A DNA stretch of 5,087 nucleotides from Gemmatimonadaceae bacterium (GTDB taxonomy: Bacteria; Gemmatimonadota; Gemmatimonadetes; Gemmatimonadales; Gemmatimonadaceae), in NCBI GenBank assembly GCA_014378185.1, contig JACMOE010000257.1, positions 1 through 5,087 on the forward strand, written 5' to 3'. A model generated the notes under the pieces. That model was given only the letters and a program-made list of their open reading frames with translations. It was not told where the DNA came from and did not search any database. The position numbers and the translations under genes are program-made. Within the stretch, counting starts at the first letter, position 1; each line of letters opens with the position of its first letter. Below, one piece after another: positions 1 to 5,087 of the stretch.

Positions 1-1
1 C

Positions 2-481
2 GACAACGACCTGTACGTGCGCGACTACGACCGGTGCGTCCTCTGTTACAAGTGCGTCGAGGCCTGCGGGATCGACGCGCAGAACACGTTCGCGATCGCG
101 GTCGCGGGACGTGGCTTCGACGCGAGGATCTCCACCGAGTTCGCGGTGCCGCTCGACGAATCCGCGTGCGTGTACTGCGGCAACTGCATTGCCGTGTGTC
201 CCACCGGTGCCCTCATGGCAAAGGACGAGTTCGACATGCGCGCTGCTGGCTCATGGAACGAGCCTGCCCAGACGGTCACGGACACTATCTGTCCCTACTG
301 CGGCGTGGGATGCACACTCACGCTTCACGTGCAGGACGGCGACATTGTGAAGGCCACGTCGCCGTTGGAGAACGCGATCACCCTTGGAAACCTGTGCGTG
401 AAGGGACGGTTCGGGTGGCGATTCGTGCAGAACAGGTCCGGCGTACTCGCGCCGGCTACAGACCTTCTTCGAACTACATGA
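2..481 (+). CDS. Formate dehydrogenase-type iron-sulfur subunit (5' end cut by window; lacks the molybdopterin catalytic domain)
   Basis: The reading frame is open from the left edge, so the true start lies upstream. Residues are counted here from the GTG at 17. Two ferredoxin-type cysteine sets are present, C7/C10/C13/C17 and C51/C54/C57/C61, which should bind two [4Fe-4S] clusters. They are followed by CPYCGVGC (92-99) and C127 in LCVKGR, the [4Fe-4S] motif found at the entrance of molybdopterin oxidoreductases. This order matches the N-terminal part of NAD-linked formate dehydrogenase alpha subunits (FdhA/FdsA type), which usually also carry a [2Fe-2S] domain further upstream. Such subunits pass electrons between the Mo site and an NADH-oxidising flavoprotein. 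Here the protein stops 27 residues after C127, so the roughly 600-residue Mo domain is absent. Either the catalytic part is a separate gene outside the window, or the gene is truncated. The stop overlaps the fhs start. Iron-sulfur assignment is firm; formate as substrate is inferred from family resemblance and the fhs neighbour. Confidence 0.8.
   Translation, partial: DNDLYVRDYDRCVLCYKCVEACGIDAQNTFAIAVAGRGFDARISTEFAVPLDESACVYCGNCIAVCPTGALMAKDEFDMRAAGSWNEPAQTVTDTICPYCGVGCTLTLHVQDGDIVKATSPLENAITLGNLCVKGRFGWRFVQNRSGVLAPATDLLRTT
478..481 (+). other. ATGA stop-start overlap coupling the iron-sulfur subunit to fhs
   Basis: The fhs ATG (478-480) overlaps the TGA (479-481) of the preceding gene. No purine-rich Shine-Dalgarno sequence is visible in the 20 bases before the ATG, where the sequence is pyrimidine-rich. 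This suggests that fhs is translated mainly by ribosomes that finish the upstream gene and reinitiate. It also fixes the two genes in one transcript. The overlap is seen directly; the coupling mechanism is inferred. Confidence 0.7.
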
Positions 482-2151
482 CTTTTCCGTCCGACATCGC
501 CATCGCGCAGGCTGCCCGACCCCGCCCCATCACGGACGTCGCCGCCGACATCGGCCTCACTCCCGACGACATCGACCTCTACGGGAAATACAAGGCGAAA
601 ATCTCGCTGGATATTGCCCAGCGGCCCGCCAGGGGAAAGCTGGTCCTCGTCACCGCCATCAGCCCGACACCCGCGGGCGAAGGCAAGAGCACCGTGAGCG
701 TCGGACTCGCGCAGGCAATGCGGCGCATCGGCACCAACGCCGTGCTCTGCATCCGAGAGCCCTCGCTCGGACCGGTGTTCGGCATGAAGGGCGGTGCCGC
801 TGGCGGTGGATACGCGCAGGTCATTCCCATGGAGGACATCAATCTCCACTTCACCGGTGACTTCCACGCCATCTCGAGCGCGCATTCCCTGCTCTCGGCG
901 CTCATGGACAACTCCCTCCAGCATGGCAATCCCACCGGGCTCGATCCCCGTCGCATCACGTGGCCGCGCACCATCGACATGAACGATCGCGCACTGCGTC
1001 ATGCCACCATCGGACTCGGCGGCGTCGGCGACGGCGTCGTGCGCGAGGAGCGCTGGGTCATCATTCCCGCGAGCGAGGTGATGGCAATCGTCGCGCTGGC
1101 ATCCGGCCGCGAGGATCTTCAGGAGAGACTGGGCCGCATCATCGTTGGCGCAACGGCTGGCGCGCACAAGCATCCCGTGCGCGCGCGCGACCTCAAGGCC
1201 GACGGCGCCATGGCCATGCTGCTGAAGGACGCCATTCGCCCCAACCTCGTCCAGACGCTCGAGGGCGGACCGGCCTTCGTCCACGCCGGTCCATTCGGCA
1301 ACATCGCACATGGATGCAACTCCCTCGTTGCCACACGATCCGCCCTCGCACTCGGCGACGTCGTCATCACGGAGGCCGGTTTCGGCTCCGACCTCGGCGC
1401 GGAGAAGTTCTTCGACATCAAGTGCCGCGTCGGCAACCTGAAGCCCGAGGCGGCGGTGCTCGTTGCCACCGTGCGCTCGCTCAAGATGCAGGGCGGCGCA
1501 AACAAGAAGTCGCTGGCCACGGAAGACCTCGATGCCCTCGCCATCGGCCTGCCGCACCTGGCGCATCACGTCACGAGCGTGCAGCAGTTCGGCGTGCCCG
1601 TCGTGGTCGCACTGAATCGCATCCTTCACGACACCGACGCCGAGCTCCAGATGGTGGCCGACTACGCGGCGATGCTCGGCGTGAAGGTGGTGCTCACCGA
1701 GGTGTGGGAAAAGGGTGGCGCCGGCGGTGTGGAGCTGGCCAGGGAAGTCCTGGCAATCCTCGCTGAGGGAAAGGCGGCGTTTGCGCCGATCTATGCGGTG
1801 AACCTGCCCATCCGCGACAAGATCGAGACGATCGTGCGGAAGGTTTATGGAGGCGACGGCGTTGATTATTCGCCCGCTGCGGACCGCGCTATCGAGTATC
1901 TCACCAGTGTCGGGCTCGGTGATACGCCTGTCTGCATCGCGAAGACGCAGTACTCGCTCACCGATGACGCAACACGGCTGGGTCGGCCAACCGGCTTCCG
2001 CATCCAGATCAACGAAGTGTATGGCTCTGCAGGTGCGGGGTTCGTCGTCGCCAAGGCGGGCGACATCATGACCATGCCCGGGTTGCCCAAGGTGCCGGCT
2101 GCCGAGGGAATGTCGCTGGCTCCCAATGGCGAGGTGGTCGGGCTGTCGTGA
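478..2151 (+). CDS. fhs: Formate-tetrahydrofolate ligase (10-formyl-THF synthetase)
   Basis: The 557-residue product has the usual length of this cytoplasmic enzyme, which joins formate to tetrahydrofolate using ATP to give 10-formyl-THF for purine synthesis, formyl-Met-tRNA or the methyl branch of the Wood-Ljungdahl pathway. The ATP-binding P-loop is TPAGEGKST (64-72). The first family signature, GMKGGAAGGGY, is at 102-112 and is intact. The second is at 329-340 and reads VATVRSLKMQGG, where most relatives have RALKxHGG or RALKxNGG, so Ser334 and Gln338 are mild departures. KTQYSLTDD (489-497), SAGAGF (517-522) and the C-terminal IMTMPGLPKVPAAEG (530-544) also fit the family. The ATG at 478 is chosen because it gives the normal N-terminus; the same frame is open to position 34, but that part is a shadow of the upstream gene. 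The enzyme would use or supply the formate handled by the formate dehydrogenase subunit next to it. A hairpin follows about 30 bases after the stop. Confidence 0.97.
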   Translation: MTFPSDIAIAQAARPRPITDVAADIGLTPDDIDLYGKYKAKISLDIAQRPARGKLVLVTAISPTPAGEGKSTVSVGLAQAMRRIGTNAVLCIREPSLGPVFGMKGGAAGGGYAQVIPMEDINLHFTGDFHAISSAHSLLSALMDNSLQHGNPTGLDPRRITWPRTIDMNDRALRHATIGLGGVGDGVVREERWVIIPASEVMAIVALASGREDLQERLGRIIVGATAGAHKHPVRARDLKADGAMAMLLKDAIRPNLVQTLEGGPAFVHAGPFGNIAHGCNSLVATRSALALGDVVITEAGFGSDLGAEKFFDIKCRVGNLKPEAAVLVATVRSLKMQGGANKKSLATEDLDALAIGLPHLAHHVTSVQQFGVPVVVALNRILHDTDAELQMVADYAAMLGVKVVLTEVWEKGGAGGVELAREVLAILAEGKAAFAPIYAVNLPIRDKIETIVRKVYGGDGVDYSPAADRAIEYLTSVGLGDTPVCIAKTQYSLTDDATRLGRPTGFRIQINEVYGSAGAGFVVAKAGDIMTMPGLPKVPAAEGMSLAPNGEVVGLS

Positions 2152-2178
2152 ATGCGGCGGCGTTCGCCTGATACTTGC

Positions 2179-2214
2179 GAGGGAGTTCAGTGTAGATGTG
2201 CACTGAACTCCTTT
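2179..2214 (+). terminator. Hairpin after fhs, probable intrinsic terminator
   Basis: GGAGTTCAGTG (2182-2192) and CACTGAACTCC (2201-2211) form a perfect 11-bp inverted repeat around an 8-base loop. In + strand RNA the stem can extend outward by G-U, A-U and G-U pairs (2181/2212, 2180/2213, 2179/2214). Only three Ts follow, so the U-tract is weak. It starts 30 bases after the fhs stop and ends just before the start of the lipoprotein gene, as expected for a terminator at the end of the C1 operon. An operator for the downstream gene is the alternative. Confidence 0.6.
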
Positions 2215-2220
2215 CGCGGG

Positions 2221-3546
2221 ATGCTTGTCGTGTCAAATCGAATGTTGCGCACGTTGTTCTTCCTGACGCTGTCGGGTTGCGGTGGCACCGCAACCCTGCC
2301 GGTTTCCGCTGGCATGGGTCCGCACCCCACGCTCCCCGAGCCGCACGAGTCGCTCATTCCCACGGTCAACGTGGCAAACGCGCGTGGCTGGTCCGGCACG
2401 GGTGCACCGGCGGCGGCCAGCGGATTACGCGTGACCGCGCTCGCGCGTGACCTTGCCCACCCACGCTGGCTCTACGTGCTGCCCAACGGCGACGTGCTCG
2501 TGGCCGAGACCAACGCGCCCGAGCGGCCGGATGATTCGAAGGGGATCAAGGGATTCTTCTTCCGGTTGTTCCAGAAGAAGGCTGGAGCGGGTGTGCCAAG
2601 TGCCAATCGCATCATCCTGTTGCGTGATCGCGATGGGGATGGCATCGCTGAAACGCGCTCCGTCTTCCTCTCCAACCTGTATTCGCCGTTCGGCATGACA
2701 CTCGTGGGCAATGACCTCTACGTGGCCAACAGCGACGCGGTGGTGCGCTTTCCGTACGTCACCGGCCAGACCGCCATCACTGCCGCCGGCACCACGGTGG
2801 TTGCGCTGCCTGCCGGTTCGATCAACCATCACTGGACCAAGAACGTGATCGCGTCGCCTGACGGAGCCAGGCTTTACGTCTCCGTTGGATCCAACAGCAA
2901 CGTGGCCGAGAATGGTATCGAGGCCGAAAGTGAACGTGCCGCTGTATGGGAGGTCGACGTGAAGACTGGTGCGCATCGCGTGTTCGCTTCGGGCCTGCGG
3001 AATCCCGTCGGCATGGCGTGGGAGCCGGAACTCGGCGCGCTGTGGGTGGCTGTCAACGAGCGCGATGAACTGGGGAGCGACATCGTGCCCGATTACATGA
3101 CGGCGCTGCGCGACGGCGCGTTCTATGGATGGCCGTACAGTTACTATGGCCAGCACGTGGACGATCGCGTCGTGCCGCAGCGTCCCGATATCGTCGCCAC
3201 GGCCATCGCACCCGACTATGCGCTGGGTCCGCACACTGCGTCACTCGGGCTGGCGTACTCCGCTGGCGATTCGCTGCTGCCCGCGTCGTTTCGGCGGGGC
3301 ATGTTCGTGGGTCAGCACGGCTCGTGGAATCGGAGTCCGGCGAGCGGCTACAAGGTGATCTTCGTGCCATTCGTGGCCGGTCGTCCCAACGGTGAGCCGG
3401 TGGATGTCCTCACCGGGTTTCTTGATCGCGGTGGCGACGCACTTGGCAGGCCGGTTGGCGTAGCCATCGACCGGCGGGGCGCGCTGCTCGTGGCGGACGA
3501 CGTGGGCAATGCCGTGTGGCGGGTTACGGCAGCGAGCAGGCCCTAG
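2221..3546 (+). CDS. PQQ-dependent sugar dehydrogenase-like lipoprotein (glucose/sorbosone dehydrogenase family)
   Basis: The ATG at 2221 gives 441 residues. The N-terminus has a basic start, a hydrophobic stretch (LFFLTL) and the lipobox LSGC with C20, so the protein is probably lipid-anchored and periplasm-facing. The body is a beta-propeller of the glucose/sorbosone dehydrogenase family, which oxidises sugars or aldoses with bound PQQ. Recognisable blocks are LPNGDVLVAET (87-97), the DRDGDGIAE loop (136-144) that resembles a calcium-binding loop, NHHWTKN (202-208), GLRNPVGMAW (258-267), HTASLGLAY (338-346), GQHGSWNRSPASGYKV (364-379) and LLVADDVGNAVWRV (422-435). The substrate cannot be named from sequence. 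An in-frame ATG at 2152 exists, but using it would translate through the hairpin and bury the signal peptide. The ATG at 2242 would leave only a 12-residue signal. No good Shine-Dalgarno precedes any of the three. The gene is probably transcribed separately from fhs and ends at the palindrome downstream. No pqq biosynthesis genes are in view. Confidence 0.88.
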   Translation: MLVVSNRMLRTLFFLTLSGCGGTATLPVSAGMGPHPTLPEPHESLIPTVNVANARGWSGTGAPAAASGLRVTALARDLAHPRWLYVLPNGDVLVAETNAPERPDDSKGIKGFFFRLFQKKAGAGVPSANRIILLRDRDGDGIAETRSVFLSNLYSPFGMTLVGNDLYVANSDAVVRFPYVTGQTAITAAGTTVVALPAGSINHHWTKNVIASPDGARLYVSVGSNSNVAENGIEAESERAAVWEVDVKTGAHRVFASGLRNPVGMAWEPELGALWVAVNERDELGSDIVPDYMTALRDGAFYGWPYSYYGQHVDDRVVPQRPDIVATAIAPDYALGPHTASLGLAYSAGDSLLPASFRRGMFVGQHGSWNRSPASGYKVIFVPFVAGRPNGEPVDVLTGFLDRGGDALGRPVGVAIDRRGALLVADDVGNAVWRVTAASRP

Positions 3547-3570
3547 CGATCCTACCGTTCGAACTGCAAC

Positions 3571-3690
3571 AGCATTTAACCACGGAGGACACAGAGGACA
3601 CGGGGGAAAACAACAATTCCGATCAATCAATTCAAGTAGTTGCTTGGCAGTCCCTGTGATCTCTGTGTCCCCTGTGGTTAATGCTTTTTT
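3571..3690. repeat. Long imperfect palindrome of dispersed-repeat type between convergent genes
   Basis: The arms 3571-3606 and 3651-3685 are inverted copies: by hand alignment 29 of 35 columns are Watson-Crick pairs, with one bulged T and a 44-base loop. The left arm contains a 9-bp tandem, GAGGACACA then GAGGACACG (3585-3602). The wording 'AACCACGGAGGACACAGAGG' and its mirror 'CCTGTGGTTAA' resemble a dispersed intergenic element I recall from many environmental genomes, often mis-annotated as small Gly/His/Arg-rich proteins. The recall is from memory and copies elsewhere in this genome cannot be checked here. It sits 24 bases after one stop codon and 9 bases before the other. Confidence 0.8.
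3651..3690 (+). terminator. Terminator formed by the palindrome's right arm and T6 tail
   Basis: The palindrome's closing arm runs straight into TTTTTT (3685-3690), as in an intrinsic terminator for the dehydrogenase gene. Four of the six non-Watson-Crick columns are G-U pairs in + strand RNA but would be C-A mismatches in - strand RNA, so the fold is stronger in the + direction. On the - strand the hairpin lies 9 bases past the peptidase stop but lacks a comparable U-tract, so termination there is less certain. Confidence 0.6.
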
Positions 3691-3699
3691 GGTTTTCGC

Positions 3700-4953
3700 T
3701 TACTTCACGATCGTTGCGCTGACCAATAGCCCAACGGCGCCGAGCGTCGTTTGCGCCGCATTGAGGCCGAGCCGGAAGTCCTTGTCCGTGTACGTCGCGT
3801 AGACGTCCGTGACCTGGTGCCACTGCGGATCCCATCCGGCACCCACTTCCCGTCCGCGTTCATTTTCTCGGAGGCTGATGGCGGGAATGAGGTCCTGGAA
3901 CGGTGCGCTGTCCGTGTTCGTCATGTGCGGTCCCACTGCAGCGGGATAATCGGTGGCGTACTTCTCGTTCGCCGTCACGAAGAGCCATGCGAGCTTCTGC
4001 GACTCCGCCGACATCTTCGACGCTGACTGGAACTCGATGTTGACGTCGGCTTCCGGACGCTGTTCCGGGCTCATGGTTCCATCGGGATGCGGCATGCCGT
4101 GGTCGAAGAGCATCATGTCGTGCTGGATCATGCCGAGCCACTTCGGCTCGGGATACTTGCCTGAGCCGGCCGGGCTCTCCTTTCCCTGCATTGCCTCACG
4201 CTGATCCACGTACGCGCGGGCGCCGTTGAGGCCCGTCTCCTCGTTGTTCCAGAGTGCGAAGCGGATGGAACGATCCGTCTTCACGTCGGGCATGCTCATG
4301 ATGCGGGCGATCTCCATCACGAGGGCGGTACCCGAGCCGTCGTCGTTCGCCGCCTCGCCCCAGCCGTGACCGTCCATGTGTGCGCCGATGATGTACATCT
4401 CTTCCGGGTGCGTGCATCCGACCTTGGTGCAGTACACTTCCTGACGCTTGCCTGGCGTGGAGGGCTGGGTATTCAGCGCGCGCAGTGCAGGGTCTTTCTG
4501 CGCGAGTGAGTCGGTATTCACACCGGTGCGCGTGCGCACGCCGCGAGTCCCGCCGCCGCCCTGCGCGCTGCCCAGTGCCGCAGCCTGCGAGCGCTGCGCC
4601 GACCGTACCCGCATTGCGCTGTCTGCCGCGCGCGTTCCTGCCGGCACCGGTGGTTGGAAGTCATACGTCACGCGCTCCACGTTGGCGCAGCCATAGCTCC
4701 TGAGCTGCGTCTCGATCCACGTCACCGCGTTGGCGTTGCGATCTGTTCCTTCCCGGCGATCCCCGAATTGCGTGAGTCCCTTGATCGTCGCCTTGTAGCG
4801 CGTCAGGTTCAGGCGCGACGCGAGCACGCGCACGGGGTCAGTGAGCGAATCAGTGGGTACACTGTTTGATGCCGTGGCGCTCTGTGCGGAAGCGCAGACC
4901 GAGAACGCGACGACGAGGGCGGAGACGGACACTACGGCGTGAGTGGCTCGCAT
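3700..4953 (-). CDS. Secreted M28-type zinc peptidase (probable aminopeptidase)
   Basis: The product has 417 residues from the ATG at 4953. Residues 1-23 form a Sec signal peptide with a hydrophobic core (VVSVSALVVAF) and an ASA cleavage site before Gln24, so the mature enzyme should be periplasmic or secreted. The M28 two-zinc site is complete: H192 and D194 in AHMDG, D204 in ANDDGSG, the catalytic and metal pair E238-E239 in NNEETG, D279 in QHDMM, and H379 in QWHQVTD. These enzymes usually remove N-terminal residues from peptides; the exact specificity is unknown. A low-complexity Ala/Gly/Arg/Ser-rich stretch (about 106-171) interrupts the N-terminal half and may be a surface loop. C175 and C180, just before the first ligand, could form a disulfide. 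The familiar SDHxPF block reads TDSAPF (347-352), but the His of that block is not taken to be a zinc ligand here. A TTG at 4995 would add 14 residues ahead of the signal peptide, so the ATG is preferred. Confidence 0.9.
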   Translation of the reverse strand: MRATHAVVSVSALVVAFSVCASAQSATASNSVPTDSLTDPVRVLASRLNLTRYKATIKGLTQFGDRREGTDRNANAVTWIETQLRSYGCANVERVTYDFQPPVPAGTRAADSAMRVRSAQRSQAAALGSAQGGGGTRGVRTRTGVNTDSLAQKDPALRALNTQPSTPGKRQEVYCTKVGCTHPEEMYIIGAHMDGHGWGEAANDDGSGTALVMEIARIMSMPDVKTDRSIRFALWNNEETGLNGARAYVDQREAMQGKESPAGSGKYPEPKWLGMIQHDMMLFDHGMPHPDGTMSPEQRPEADVNIEFQSASKMSAESQKLAWLFVTANEKYATDYPAAVGPHMTNTDSAPFQDLIPAISLRENERGREVGAGWDPQWHQVTDVYATYTDKDFRLGLNAAQTTLGAVGLLVSATIVK

Positions 4954-4956
4954 TTT

Positions 4957-4960
4957 TCCT
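4957..4960 (-). promoter_or_regulatory. Ribosome binding site supporting the peptidase ATG at 4953
   Basis: Read on the - strand, AGGA precedes AAAATG, leaving three bases between AGGA and the start codon. The spacing is short but usable. Together with the signal peptide that begins at this ATG, it favours 4953 over the TTG at 4995. No convincing -10/-35 pair could be picked out in the rest of the leader (4961-5087). Confidence 0.45.
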
Positions 4961-5087
4961 GCTTTTCGGACGGTGGGAAAAGACGATTCGGGCAACCAGA
5001 CGACCGCAGCCGAGCGGGATGGATGCTGGATGGAATATGCGGGCGAGTGCTCTGCGGTGCCATAGGTCTGGCATGCAGGTGTAGGAG

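Noticed and set aside
479..481. TGA as a selenocysteine codon continuing the formate dehydrogenase
   Set aside because: In this family the Sec or Cys lies about 100 residues after the [4Fe-4S] motif, not 27. The frame beyond the TGA reads as Ser/Pro/Thr-rich shadow sequence overlapping fhs.
325..1629. 434-codon open frame on the - strand opposite fhs
   Set aside because: It lies antisense to a gene with clear family motifs, its translation is Arg/His/Asp-rich with no recognisable domain, and such frames are common in GC-rich DNA.
960..1766. 268-codon + strand frame inside fhs
   Set aside because: It is an Arg/His-rich out-of-frame shadow of fhs, with no motif of its own.
2152..2220. N-terminal extension of the dehydrogenase from the ATG at 2152
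   Set aside because: It would translate through the perfect hairpin, bury the lipoprotein signal 23 residues inside and add Arg/Cys-rich sequence unlike the family.
3585..3602. Short tandem GAGGACAC units as a possible CRISPR or iteron array
   Set aside because: There are only two 9-bp units without spacers, and they are part of one palindrome arm.
3509..3835. Two small open frames (+ 3509-3802, - 3632-3835) with NHGGHRGHGG- and NHRGHRDHRD-like text
   Set aside because: The text is a translation of the palindromic repeat, and the frames then run into the coding ends of the neighbouring genes; no real protein is supported.
4954..5087. Possible gene or clear promoter upstream of the peptidase
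   Set aside because: The short open frames here have no recognisable content, and no -10/-35 pair stands out; it is treated as the peptidase's 5' leader.

Overview
This is a GC-rich bacterial window with four protein genes: three on the + strand, and a fourth on the - strand that converges on the third. The organism is probably a Gram-negative, aerobic or facultative heterotroph. One + strand product has a lipoprotein signal and resembles periplasmic PQQ-type sugar dehydrogenases, and the - strand product is a secreted M28-type metallopeptidase. This combination, with the 'CCACGGAGGACACAGAGG' type of intergenic repeat, would fit Gemmatimonadota or a similar soil or sediment phylum. That placement is inference from general style; no phylogenetic marker is present.

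Positions 1-2151 are a one-carbon block. The window opens inside a gene for the iron-sulfur part of a formate-dehydrogenase-type enzyme: a double [4Fe-4S] ferredoxin followed by the small [4Fe-4S] domain that normally precedes the molybdopterin catalytic domain. The protein ends right after that small domain. Its TGA overlaps the ATG of a complete formate-tetrahydrofolate ligase gene (fhs) in an ATGA arrangement. The two products would interconvert CO2 and formate, and then formate and 10-formyl-THF, so the order makes metabolic sense. The missing molybdenum domain is the main oddity. About 30 bases past fhs lies a perfect 11-bp inverted repeat that probably ends this transcript.

Positions 2221-3546 encode a lipoprotein of the glucose/sorbosone dehydrogenase (PQQ beta-propeller) family. 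Positions 3571-3690 hold a long imperfect palindrome with a T6 tail. It belongs by appearance to a dispersed intergenic repeat type and probably serves as a terminator between the convergent genes. Positions 3700-4953 (-) encode a secreted M28-type zinc peptidase with all expected metal-site residues. The last 134 bases are its 5' leader and carry no gene I can support.

I see no CRISPR array, tRNA, rRNA, insertion sequence or phage gene. No clearly new biological system is evident. The best leads are the catalytic-domain-less formate dehydrogenase subunit fused by translation to fhs, and the repeat-derived terminator.
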